Shown here: in pieces, positions 55,816 through 64,000 of the stretch
How positions within the stretch are numbered: position 1 is the stretch's first letter
Layout of the letters: every line of letters begins with the position of its first letter
Position numbers and translations under genes: made by a program
Origin: CAYNST01 sp964399955
GTDB taxonomy: Bacteria > Pseudomonadota > Gammaproteobacteria > Pseudomonadales > Cellvibrionaceae
DNA length: 64,000 nucleotides
Reading direction: 5' to 3'
NCBI GenBank assembly: GCA_964399955.1
Contig: CAYNST010000003.1
Location: 23,215-87,214, forward strand
The notes under the pieces: model-generated
Database searches by the model: none
The model's input: the letters and a program-made list of their open reading frames with translations, nothing else
What the model was told of the DNA's origin: nothing

Positions 55816-58800
55816 ATGACCTATAAACACTCTTCAAGACCCTTTGGCAGAAGGTCCAGTATCTTCAAAAAATCCACTTTGGCGCTGTGCATTGCTGCGG
55901 TCACTTCGCAGGCTTATGGGCAAACGTCCGCAGCGGATCCTGGAGATGAGGCGATCGTCTTGGAGGAAGTGCTGGTCTACGGTATCCGCGAAAGCCTGTC
56001 CACAGCCCAGGATCTGAAACGAGATGCGGCAACAGTCAAAGACGTCATTACCTCCTCAGATATAGGCGCTCTACCGGATAAATCCGTAGTGGAAGCTCTC
56101 TCTCGTGTGCCGGGAGTGTCCATCGAGCGTTTTTCTGCTTCCGACGACCCGGATCATTTTTCGGTAGAGGGCAGTGGCGCGGTGGTTCGCGGCCTGAATC
56201 GCGTGCGCAGTGAATTCAACGGGCGCGACAGTTTCAGTGCCACCAGCTCCTCGGGGTTGAATTTCTCCGATGTTCCGGCAGAACTGATGGGCAGTGTAGA
56301 AGTGGTCAAAAACCTCACTGCGGATATGATTGAAGGGGGCATTGCCGGAACCATCAACCTGGTTACCCGCAAACCGTTCGACAGCCCCGGTATGGCGCTG
56401 GGCGGCACCGTTAAAGCAACCCATGGTGACCGAATTGGCGGCATGGAGCCCGACGTCTCTGGCATTTTCAGTAATCGCTGGGAAACAGACGTGGGTGAGT
56501 TTGGGTTTTTGATCAATGCATCAACCTCCCGCTTTGCCGCGCGCAGTGAGGGTCTGCAGTTGTTCCCTTGGTATGAGCGCAGCGAACGGGGTTATCTACG
56601 CGACGCCGACGGCGAGCCCTTGCAGCCACTGTGCCCCGAGTGGGCTCGAGACACGTGTGTTGACAGTAACAATGATGGCGTAGTTGATCAGTTTGCATGG
56701 GGCGAACCCTTACCTTATGCACTGGACAACTCTTTGGGTATTGGCGCGCCATTCACCGGCGCACCGGGCGAAGCGGTGTTGATTGCGCCTGCGGGCGTGG
56801 CCCTGCGCGCTCAGGACAATGAACGCAGCCGCACCGGTTTTGCAACCTCAGTGCAGTGGCGGAACCCGGCAGAATCAATACTGGTTACGGCAGAGTTCAT
56901 ACGCTCCAAATCCGAGCTGGCCTGGAACGAGCGCTTTGTAGAATATGGCGCTGAACCTTTTGATCCCGACACCTTTAGCAAATTCACCTTTGTACCTGAC
57001 GCAGACGACGCAGAGCGGTCATCGTTCGAGCACAGTTTTAATGACGACGGGTGGTTCACTCACGGTATCCTCGGCGGCCTGTCCTATCAAAACGGTACGC
57101 GCCAACGGCAAGAATCCAGCACCATTAACGATTACAGCGTTAATTTGGTTTATACACCCAGCGACGCCTTGACCGTCTCCGGTGACCTTCAGTACATCGA
57201 CGCCAGCGCCACTATCAATGATTACACCATTCACTCGGCAATCAGTGGTGTGGACCAGACAAGCGATGACCCCGACGCCAGGATTTACCCGGAGATATTT
57301 GTAGACCTCAGAGGCAGCGCGCCTTACATTGAGTTTATGAGCCTTGCCGGGACAGAGGGCAGCCTGCTGAACCCGGCAGACACCGTCCTCGCCAATGCAA
57401 TGGACCACGAATCCGACAATTCCGGCGAGTCATTTGCCGTTGCGCTGGATGCCGAGTATGCCTTTGATACAGGCTGGGTGCGCTCGGTAAAAGGCGGAGT
57501 CCGGGTGAGCGATAAAACGCAAATTCGGCGGGAAACCACCTACAACTGGGGTAATATCTCGCAAGAATGGAACAGCTCCAGAGCCTCATTCGAAGAATAC
57601 CCCCAGTACGCGGAGGAATACGATTTTGGCTCGGGTTTTGGTGCAGGATCACGCCTGGGTGGGCAGACCGGCTTTTTGTTCCCACGGGCCGAGCTGACCA
57701 ATGACCTGGATGCTTTTTTTGATTCCATTTGGCAGGACGGCGCCCACGCACAGGGCGGCGCAGACATGTGGTACCCACTGCGCGACCCGCGCCGCAACTC
57801 TGTGGCGGGCAATGACCCCACTGATGGTTCGCCGTTTTTGCCCTCTGAGGTAGCGGAAATCAACGAGAAGCGCAACGCCGTGTACGCCATGGTCAACTTC
57901 GAGAATGAAGATCTATCCGTGCCTGTGCGCGGTAATTTTGGCTTGCGTTACGTTGATCTTGATCTGACCTCCTCCGGTAGTTTTACAGTTGAGGCGGCGG
58001 ATGCCGGATATTTGGAAGCAGACAACTGGGTAACCGGAGAAGTGGGCATCCCTGCTGAATTCCGAGAAATAATGGAGTCATCGTCGGTTACCCCGGTCAG
58101 CGAAAACGCCACCTTCAGCAAGTTGTTGCCGTCTTTCAATATTAATTTCAGCCTTACGGATGAAGTAATCATTCGTTTTGCGGCATCGCAAAGTATCTGG
58201 TTGCCGGATCTGCAAACCGCCAGGGCGGTTACGCATGTTACACAGGATCCAGTCATCCCGGATGTGCGGCTCGATCTGGCCGGTCCGGATTACGCTGAAT
58301 TTGAGGGGCTCAATTACCGGGCAAGTGATATCGGCAACCCATTGCTGCGCCCCGAGGTTGCAGTCAATTTGGATTTGACTGCAGAGTGGTATTTTGCAGA
58401 TGTTGGCTCGCTGACATTCAGCTTATTCAATAAGGACATTGAAGACCTGCACCGACGGGTGGCGGTGACCTCGGTTTACAACGACCTGCCGTTTTACTAC
58501 ACCACCACTGAAAACGCAGGCGACGCCGTCATCCGCGGCTTTGAGTTGGCCTATCAGCAAACAATGGACTTCTTGCCCGAGCCTTACAATGGCTTGGGGC
58601 TGCAGGCAAACTACACCTATATTGATGCAAACCAGACCAGCAGCACCGTAGCCGCCGGCGAAGACGGGGAGTACACCTTCCGCTGGTTTGATGACCTTCC
58701 GCTGGAGGGGCTGTCCAAGGATACCGCTAACCTGGTGTTGTTCTATGAAAACGAATACTTCAGCACCCGGTTTGCCTACAACTGGCGCTCTACCTACCTG

Positions 58801-59037
58801 CTAAACTCACGTGATGTTATCGCTTATTCGCCTATCTACAACCTCTCCCACGGGATGCTGGATTTTTCTTTCCGTTATAACCTAAGCGACAGCATAAAAG
58901 TGGGTTTTGAAGTCAATAACTTATTGGACACTGTTACCAAAACAAGCATCCAATTCAATCAGGAGGGAGACCTGACGCCGCGATCATATTTTGTCAATGA
59001 TCGTCGGTTCACATTGGTGCTTTCGGCCTCAATTTAA
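55816..59037 (+). CDS. TonB-dependent outer-membrane receptor (TIGR01782-like)
   Basis: A 1073-residue receptor for active uptake across the outer membrane. The signal peptide ends near AYGQ (about 36). A TonB box-like EEVLVYGIRES is followed by the plug domain (VKDVITSSDIGALPDKSVVE, IEGGIAGTINLVTRKPF) and a large beta-barrel rich in aromatic strands, ending RRFTLVLSASI with isoleucine rather than phenylalanine. The type is that of Xanthomonas/Caulobacter receptors usually tied to oligosaccharide uptake. A separate transcript from tyrS is likely. A T-run terminator follows before the halogenase genes, which may get only part of its transcription. The ligand is unknown. Confidence 0.93.
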   Translation: MTYKHSSRPFGRRSSIFKKSTLALCIAAVTSQAYGQTSAADPGDEAIVLEEVLVYGIRESLSTAQDLKRDAATVKDVITSSDIGALPDKSVVEALSRVPGVSIERFSASDDPDHFSVEGSGAVVRGLNRVRSEFNGRDSFSATSSSGLNFSDVPAELMGSVEVVKNLTADMIEGGIAGTINLVTRKPFDSPGMALGGTVKATHGDRIGGMEPDVSGIFSNRWETDVGEFGFLINASTSRFAARSEGLQLFPWYERSERGYLRDADGEPLQPLCPEWARDTCVDSNNDGVVDQFAWGEPLPYALDNSLGIGAPFTGAPGEAVLIAPAGVALRAQDNERSRTGFATSVQWRNPAESILVTAEFIRSKSELAWNERFVEYGAEPFDPDTFSKFTFVPDADDAERSSFEHSFNDDGWFTHGILGGLSYQNGTRQRQESSTINDYSVNLVYTPSDALTVSGDLQYIDASATINDYTIHSAISGVDQTSDDPDARIYPEIFVDLRGSAPYIEFMSLAGTEGSLLNPADTVLANAMDHESDNSGESFAVALDAEYAFDTGWVRSVKGGVRVSDKTQIRRETTYNWGNISQEWNSSRASFEEYPQYAEEYDFGSGFGAGSRLGGQTGFLFPRAELTNDLDAFFDSIWQDGAHAQGGADMWYPLRDPRRNSVAGNDPTDGSPFLPSEVAEINEKRNAVYAMVNFENEDLSVPVRGNFGLRYVDLDLTSSGSFTVEAADAGYLEADNWVTGEVGIPAEFREIMESSSVTPVSENATFSKLLPSFNINFSLTDEVIIRFAASQSIWLPDLQTARAVTHVTQDPVIPDVRLDLAGPDYAEFEGLNYRASDIGNPLLRPEVAVNLDLTAEWYFADVGSLTFSLFNKDIEDLHRRVAVTSVYNDLPFYYTTTENAGDAVIRGFELAYQQTMDFLPEPYNGLGLQANYTYIDANQTSSTVAAGEDGEYTFRWFDDLPLEGLSKDTANLVLFYENEYFSTRFAYNWRSTYLLNSRDVIAYSPIYNLSHGMLDFSFRYNLSDSIKVGFEVNNLLDTVTKTSIQFNQEGDLTPRSYFVNDRRFTLVLSASI

Positions 59038-59059
59038 GGATGGTCGGGCTATAATCAGA

Positions 59060-59089
59060 GCGTGCAGGCAAACCCTGCGCGCTTTTTTT
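59060..59089 (+). terminator. Intrinsic terminator after the TonB receptor gene
   Basis: GCGTGCAGG (59060-59068) pairs with CCTGCGCGC (59074-59082), with one G-T pair, and seven T follow (59083-59089). It sits 23 bases after the receptor stop and about 60 before the first halogenase gene. Confidence 0.85.
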
Positions 59090-59150
59090 AGGCAAACACC
59101 TCTGTTCGGGCTGCATTGGTCAGTCGGAACGCCTGATGTAGGGCAAAGCT

Positions 59151-60701
59151 ATGAACCCACTTCAGTGCCTCGTGATTGTAGGTGGCGGCACATCTGGCTG
59201 GATGACCGCAGCTGCCATAAGTCATTTCTCCTCGGGCAAGGGTTTGCGGGTCATCCTGGTTGAGTCGGACCGGATTGGCACCGTCGGCGTTGGCGAAGCA
59301 ACTATTCCCCACATTCGCTACTTCAACCAGCGCTTAGGCATCGCAGAAGATGAATTCATGCGGGCGACCAACGCAACCTATAAGCTGGGTATAGAGTTTA
59401 GCAATTGGGGGGAGGTCGGCAACCGCTACATGCACCCCTTTGGCGAATTCGGCTTCGCACTGCAGGGTATAGGCTTTCACCACTGGTGGCTCAGGCTACA
59501 GCAGGCGGGCATCTACGACAGTTTTTTTGATTACTCCCTGCCTGTAATAGCTGCCAACCTAGGGCGCTTTGCCTACCCGCAGCCCGACCATCCACTGTTC
59601 TCGAGCTATTCTTACGCATTCCATCTGGACGCCACCCGCTACGCCAGTTTTCTGCGAAGCTACAGCGAGAAAAAGGGCGTACAGCGGGTTGAGGGCCAAG
59701 TGTGTAATGTGGTTCAGGACCCAACCACTGGCGATATTCAGTCTCTGCTGCTGGAAGACGGCAAAGTTGTCGAGGGTGACTTTTTCGTTGACTGCAGTGG
59801 CTTCCAGGCCTTACTCATCGAGAAAACACTTCAAGCGGGTTTTGAATCGTGGAAGGACACGCTGCCTTGCGACAGGGCCGTGGCCATACCAACCGAAGAG
59901 ACAACGCACCCAGCGCCATTCACGCAATCGATAGCCCAATCCGCCGGCTGGCAGTGGCGAATACCTTTGCAGAACCGCACGGGCAACGGCCATGTTTTTG
60001 CAAGCAGTTTCCTGAGTGAGGATCACGCCACAGCCAGTCTGCTCAACAACCTGAAAGGCGTGCCTCTGGACGATCCAAGAATACTGCACTTTGAGGCCGG
60101 GCGGCGGCGGTCATGCTGGGTCAAAAATTGTGTTGCCATAGGGCTTTCCAGCGGATTCCTGGAGCCACTGGAGTCAACCAGCATCTATTTGGTCCAGGTG
60201 GCAATCATGAAGCTGATCGAGTTGTTTCCGGCCAAGGGTGGGAACGTCCATAGGCGAGCGGAGTTCAACCGGGTCCTGCACAACGAGTACGCAACCATCA
60301 AGGATTTTTTGATTCTGCACTATCACGCCAATACTCGAACCGACAGCGAGTTCTGGCGCTATTGCCGGCATATGCCGGTCCCGGACAGCTTATTGGAAAA
60401 AGAGCAGATGTTCAGAGCTGCCGGGATTACGCCGGAGTATGAGCACGGGTTATTCATGCAACCCAGTTGGCAAGCCGTATTTATCGGGCAGGGGGTTGTA
60501 CCTGAGCGCGCTCATGCTCTCACCGCAAGCAAATCAAGCAAAGAGATAGTTGTTTACCTGCAGTCACTGAAAACCGAGCTGAATTCAGCGGCGCACCGGC
60601 TGCCGTCTCATTGGCAAGCCATTAATGAATATTGCAAGCTTGGGGCTGCGCCGCAATGGCCCAAGGCGGCGATGAGTCTTTACGGCACGCGCCATGAGTA
60701 G
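59151..60701 (+). CDS. Flavin-dependent tryptophan-halogenase-family protein (first)
   Basis: A 516-residue FAD enzyme of the PrnA/BrvH type. The FAD loop is VIVGGGTSGWMTAAAIS near residue 10, VGVGEATIPHIRYF follows, the catalytic lysine is K78 in NATYKLGIEFSNW, and the diagnostic WxWxIP is in AGWQWRIPLQNRTGNG. The C-terminal GLSSGFLEPLESTSIYLVQV is also typical. It probably halogenates an indole or other aromatic, with reduced flavin from a reductase not encoded here. AGGG lies seven bases before the ATG. Its stop overlaps the next gene by eight bases. Related enzymes next to TonB receptors have no settled natural substrate. Confidence 0.92.
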   Translation: MNPLQCLVIVGGGTSGWMTAAAISHFSSGKGLRVILVESDRIGTVGVGEATIPHIRYFNQRLGIAEDEFMRATNATYKLGIEFSNWGEVGNRYMHPFGEFGFALQGIGFHHWWLRLQQAGIYDSFFDYSLPVIAANLGRFAYPQPDHPLFSSYSYAFHLDATRYASFLRSYSEKKGVQRVEGQVCNVVQDPTTGDIQSLLLEDGKVVEGDFFVDCSGFQALLIEKTLQAGFESWKDTLPCDRAVAIPTEETTHPAPFTQSIAQSAGWQWRIPLQNRTGNGHVFASSFLSEDHATASLLNNLKGVPLDDPRILHFEAGRRRSCWVKNCVAIGLSSGFLEPLESTSIYLVQVAIMKLIELFPAKGGNVHRRAEFNRVLHNEYATIKDFLILHYHANTRTDSEFWRYCRHMPVPDSLLEKEQMFRAAGITPEYEHGLFMQPSWQAVFIGQGVVPERAHALTASKSSKEIVVYLQSLKTELNSAAHRLPSHWQAINEYCKLGAAPQWPKAAMSLYGTRHE

Positions 60702-62076
60702 AGCATGCAAGCCGGTGACTCGGGTTTTGATTGTAGGGGAGGGTTATCAAGCCTTGTTGGTTGCGCTGGCGCTGCGCAATTCCTTACCCCCGGTTGTTCA
60801 GTTGGATGTGCTTCGGCTTCAGCGGGTGGAGGCTCCGTTGCCGGTGCTGGCAAGCGGAGAATGCATGCGCAATCTTCACCGGCAATTGGCTATCGACGAA
60901 GCTCAGTTCGTCCGCGCAACAGCAGCCTGCCCCTACCTGGGCATGCTGCTGCAGGATGAACGCCAGGCAGGCACCAACTTTTTGCTCTGCCCCGCAGAAT
61001 ATGGCTTCTTGCTGAAGAACAAGCCGTTCAATAAATTGTTTTACCAGTTCCGCCAGACGCATCCGGAGGTTGGCCTGGACGACTTTTGCCTGCAGGCGGT
61101 AATTGCCCGGCAGCTCAAGTTCACGCCCGGCTCCCCGGACCCTAACTCACTGCTGAACATGGTTCGGTATGGCTACATGGTATCCGCCCAGGCTTACGAA
61201 ACCTTTCTTTTGCGCCAGGCTGAAGGGCGCGCAGTGCAAGTCCACTGCATGGATGTTGACTCGGTGCAGTATTCTTCTGCAGGCATCAGCAAAGTTGTTT
61301 CTGCAGGCGCTCGGACCCATCAGGCAGATCTTTATATAGACTGCTCTACCGACAGCGTTCTGTTATCTGGATTGGATACAAAAACCAAATGCCTGGGTAA
61401 TGTCATACCAACCCTGCGCTCTGAATTCGGGAGTCTGTCAAGCACCACCGCAAAACCCTACTTGGAGTTGAATTATGACGGTAAGTCGCTATCCAAGGTT
61501 TACAGCCTCCGCAATTCAACAGTGGTAGAGACCTTGCAGCCCGGGCCGGGCACGCCTGCTGGTTACCAATCGCGACCTTGGGCTGCCAACTGTATCGCCA
61601 TGGGCCATGCGGCGCTTCGCCTTCCGACCGTTTGCCTGGATCCGTTATACCAACTACAGTCGGATATAGCCCGGTTAATCAGGTTCTGGCCGTTTGAAGA
61701 GACGCTGGCCGCTAACAGCAATGCCTACAACCGCATTGCTGTGCCGTCCATGCTGCAAGCCGTGGATGTGGAAAACCTTTTTTTCGCCCATGCCCTACAG
61801 CCGGTTAGATCAAGCGCCAACAACCGCTTAAGAATAGACTTATTCAAGGAGGTAGGTCGTCTGCCGTCGATGGAATACCAAGCGCTTGATGGCAACGGTT
61901 TTACAGCACTCATGCATGCGCTGAAAATCCGCGAACAAGGTTTGGAGGAAGATATGGGCGGAATGGCAGACTGGGTTGATTCAGAGCTGCAAAAAATCAG
62001 CAGTACGTTTGCATCAATAGCTGCTGAAGCTCCCAGTTACGAGGCGGTTTTACGAAGCTTACCAGCCGGGAATTAA
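60694..62076 (+). CDS. Degenerate halogenase homologue, probable pseudoenzyme
   Basis: A 460-residue protein related to its two neighbours but stripped of catalytic motifs. The FAD loop is VLIVGEGYQALLVALAL, where GxGxxG has become GxGxxA. Aligning ASGECMRNLHRQLAIDEAQF to the neighbour's GVGEATIPHIRYFNQRLGIA puts Y81 at the catalytic lysine position. No WxWxIP motif exists. The C-terminal block CIAMGHAALRLPTVCLDPLY still lines up with the family. The frame is intact and overlaps the upstream gene, so it is not decayed by frameshift. It may be a regulatory or substrate-binding partner of the intact enzymes. Confidence 0.8.
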   Translation: MSRACKPVTRVLIVGEGYQALLVALALRNSLPPVVQLDVLRLQRVEAPLPVLASGECMRNLHRQLAIDEAQFVRATAACPYLGMLLQDERQAGTNFLLCPAEYGFLLKNKPFNKLFYQFRQTHPEVGLDDFCLQAVIARQLKFTPGSPDPNSLLNMVRYGYMVSAQAYETFLLRQAEGRAVQVHCMDVDSVQYSSAGISKVVSAGARTHQADLYIDCSTDSVLLSGLDTKTKCLGNVIPTLRSEFGSLSSTTAKPYLELNYDGKSLSKVYSLRNSTVVETLQPGPGTPAGYQSRPWAANCIAMGHAALRLPTVCLDPLYQLQSDIARLIRFWPFEETLAANSNAYNRIAVPSMLQAVDVENLFFAHALQPVRSSANNRLRIDLFKEVGRLPSMEYQALDGNGFTALMHALKIREQGLEEDMGGMADWVDSELQKISSTFASIAAEAPSYEAVLRSLPAGN

Positions 62077-62080
62077 ATAA

Positions 62081-63601
62081 ATGAATAATTATAATCATGC
62101 TGACGGTATAGAAAACATAGTGATTGTTGGCGGCGGCACGGCCGGCTGGATGGCAGCGGCGGCTATGAGCCAGGTACTGCGCAACACCGGCATCAAGATC
62201 ACTTTAATAGAGTCGGATGCCATAGGCACAGTTGGGGTAGGCGAGGCCACCATACCTGCAATCAAGCATTTCAATACTGTTCTCGGCATCGACGAAGATG
62301 AGTTCTTAAAAGCCACCCACGGAACATTCAAACTAGGAATCCAGTTTGTCGACTGGTACAAAAAAGACCATCGCTACTATCACCCGTTTGGAAATATTGG
62401 AACACGCATTGACCGCATAGCGTTTCAACACTATTGGCAGAAAATGTGGAATTTAGGTTTGACCGAAGACCTGATAGCATTTTCTCTTAATGCGCAGGCT
62501 TGTGATCAGAACCGGTTTATGCGGCCCGTAAATATACAAAGCTCGCCCCTGGCGGAGATCGCCTACGCATTTCACTTTGATGCAGGTCTCTATGCCAAAT
62601 TTTTGCGCAGGCTTGCTGAGCAAAACGGTGTGCACCGCATTGAAGGCATGATTGAGGGGGTAAATCTTCGGTCCGACAACGGGTTTATCGACAACGTGCG
62701 GCTCTCATCCGGACAACTGATTTCGGGCGACCTGTTTCTGGACTGCTCAGGCTTCAAGGGGCTGCTGATAGGTGAGGCGCTGGGAACGGCCTATGAAGAT
62801 TGGAGCAACCTTCTTCCCTGCGACAGTGCGGTAGCAGTAGGCAGCGCCCGGCTAAACCCACTGCCGCCGTATACGCGCGCCACTGCGCGAGACGCGGGCT
62901 GGCAGTGGCGTATCCCACTGCAGCATAGAACCGGGAACGGCTATGTGTATTGCTCCAAATTCATCTCGGATGAACAGGCAAGAAGCACGCTGCTTGGCAA
63001 TCTGGAGGGGGAGGCACTGGCTGAGCCCCGGTTACTGCGCTTCACAACCGGGCGGCGAGTGAAAATGTGGCACAAAAATTGTATTGCCGTGGGGCTGTCC
63101 AGCGGCTTCCTCGAGCCATTGGAGTCAACCAGCATCCATTTGGTGCAAAGTGCCATCTCAAAGTTACTGGACTTGTTTCCCACCAAGGAGTGCCTCCCGC
63201 CGGTGGTGGACAAATTCAATCGGCAAATCGCCTTTGAGTACGAATCTGTACGCGACTTCCTGGTGCTCCACTATCACGCCACCCAGCGTAACGACTCGGA
63301 CTTTTGGAACTATTGTAGAACCATGCCCGTGCCGCAGTCGCTAACCGACAAGATAGCGCTATACCAGCAGTCCGGGCGCGTTTACCGGGACAACTACGAG
63401 TCGTTTGGTGGGTTGAGCTGGCTGGCGGTGATGCGGGGGCAGGGTATCACCACTTCGGCCTACAACCCGGTGGCAGACAGTATGCCCGTTGACGAGCTTA
63501 CCGAGCGGCTGCGGGAGGTGAGAGCCGTCATTGATAGAGCCTGCCGCGCCATGCCAACCCAGGAGCAATTCATTGACCGGTTCTGCCGGTCGGGGCAATG
63601 A
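62081..63601 (+). CDS. Flavin-dependent tryptophan-halogenase-family protein (second intact copy)
   Basis: A 506-residue enzyme similar to the gene at 59151. It has VIVGGGTAGWMAAAAMS, VGVGEATIPAIKHFN, the catalytic lysine K84 in GTFKLGIQFVDWYKKD, and AGWQWRIPLQHRTGNG for WxWxIP. GLSSGFLEPLESTSIHLVQS follows. The start ATG at 62081 comes four bases after the previous stop. All family residues checked are intact, so it is predicted active. Tight linkage of the three genes, together with the receptor, suggests one pathway for an imported compound, by inference. Confidence 0.92.
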   Translation: MNNYNHADGIENIVIVGGGTAGWMAAAAMSQVLRNTGIKITLIESDAIGTVGVGEATIPAIKHFNTVLGIDEDEFLKATHGTFKLGIQFVDWYKKDHRYYHPFGNIGTRIDRIAFQHYWQKMWNLGLTEDLIAFSLNAQACDQNRFMRPVNIQSSPLAEIAYAFHFDAGLYAKFLRRLAEQNGVHRIEGMIEGVNLRSDNGFIDNVRLSSGQLISGDLFLDCSGFKGLLIGEALGTAYEDWSNLLPCDSAVAVGSARLNPLPPYTRATARDAGWQWRIPLQHRTGNGYVYCSKFISDEQARSTLLGNLEGEALAEPRLLRFTTGRRVKMWHKNCIAVGLSSGFLEPLESTSIHLVQSAISKLLDLFPTKECLPPVVDKFNRQIAFEYESVRDFLVLHYHATQRNDSDFWNYCRTMPVPQSLTDKIALYQQSGRVYRDNYESFGGLSWLAVMRGQGITTSAYNPVADSMPVDELTERLREVRAVIDRACRAMPTQEQFIDRFCRSGQ

Positions 63602-63826
63602 GCGGCCGCAGAGGCGGGCTCCGGGGGCCTGCTGTCTGACGTCAACTGTAACTGTCTTCGCCGGTTTGCCGACAACCACGCTGGCCGGGCCAGGGCTGCC
63701 CGAAGGTGGCTTGCCGGTTCGGCTCCCTATCCAACGCAGCGAGCAACCTCCGACCGCTGCAAACCGGTCAATCCGCAGTCAATCCGGCGTCCCGGCAATT
63801 ATTTTGGACCAATTTCAAAAAAGTAC

Positions 63827-63854
63827 TTGCACAGATCCTGAATATCCGTAGAAT
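63827..63854 (+). promoter_or_regulatory. rRNA operon promoter
   Basis: TTGCAC (63827-63832) and TAGAAT (63849-63854) are 16 bases apart. An A/T-rich stretch upstream can serve as UP element, and the discriminator is GC-rich (GCGCCTCC), typical of stringently controlled rRNA promoters. Confidence 0.7.
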
Positions 63855-64000
63855 GCGCCTCCTCGGTTGAGACAACTACTTCAGCCGGGACGGCAGCAAC
63901 CAAGCAGTTGCAGCCAGCCCTTAGCGGCATGTTCTTTAAAAATTTGTCAAGCAAAGCGTGTGGGCGCTTGTGGAGGTGATGTGTCAAAGCATTACAAACA
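63855..64000 (+). other. rRNA operon leader with boxA
   Basis: TGTTCTTTAAAAATTT at 63930-63945 resembles the boxA/antitermination leader found before 16S rRNA genes in gammaproteobacteria, and the following CGTGTGGGCGCTTGTGG resembles the Pseudomonas 16S leader region used in processing. The 16S gene itself would begin just past the window end and is not present. Confidence 0.7.

Overview
The window reads as chromosomal DNA of a marine-type gammaproteobacterium, most likely in or near the Cellvibrionales/Pseudomonadales. The evidence is gene order. dsbD-aroQ-accB-accC-prmA-(zinc ribbon/DUF3426)-dusB-fis-purH-purD, trpG-trpD-trpC followed by a Vfr-like crp beside an OsmC/YhfA gene and coq7, and argC-(DUF6776)-bactofilin-erpA-anmK-(M23 peptidase)-tyrS-rRNA are all blocks known from Pseudomonas and relatives. 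Base composition looks moderately GC-rich and fairly even. I see no insertion sequence, phage gene, CRISPR array, or complete tRNA.

Layout. 1-6620 is the edge of an exopolysaccharide / XrtA-PEP-CTERM region: the end of an outer-membrane beta-barrel gene, a WcaJ-type sugar-phosphate transferase, a tiny PEP-CTERM-like membrane protein with a near-consensus sigma-54 promoter, and the PrsK/PrsR two-component pair. 6866-9130 is the first of two DUF1631 paralogues. 9568-12034 is trpGDC. 12092-14769 holds crp/vfr, yhfA-like osmC, coq7 and a DUF3094 gene. 14786-17401 holds a PPK2-family kinase, a DUF6933-like gene and a peroxiredoxin-glutaredoxin fusion. 17438-25864, all minus strand, is otsB, a GH15 glycosidase, otsA and manA (trehalose/compatible solute), then egtB, egtD and a PhzF-like gene (ergothioneine). 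26216-36092 is a mazG-like gene, a lipoprotein and the long purD/purH/fis/dusB/prmA/accCB/aroQ series. 36405-40584 holds dsbD, a periplasmic protein of unknown function, a PCuAC copper chaperone and a PfkB kinase. 40953-43620 is the second DUF1631 gene overlapped by a PilZ gene. 43681-48682 is a ClC channel-hemJ-thiD-thiE-hemL operon. 48820-55538 is the argC-to-tyrS block.

The most interesting part is 55816-63601. In Pseudomonas tyrS is followed closely by an rRNA operon, and the window indeed ends in an rRNA promoter and boxA-bearing leader. Between tyrS and that leader sits an extra module: a large TonB-dependent receptor, an intrinsic terminator, and three tightly linked flavin-dependent-halogenase-like genes. 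Genes one and three keep the FAD motif, the catalytic lysine and the WxWxIP signature. The middle gene has lost all three and looks like a pseudoenzyme partner. The second main observation is the sigma-54 promoter with an upstream palindrome next to PrsR, driving a 61-residue PEP-CTERM-like protein.

Several genes are best started at TTG (trpD, crp, otsA, purD, dusB, the PfkB kinase) or GTG, as judged from ribosome-binding sites, family alignment or overlap with the upstream gene. Assignments come from reading sequence and remembered family motifs, and no database search was run.
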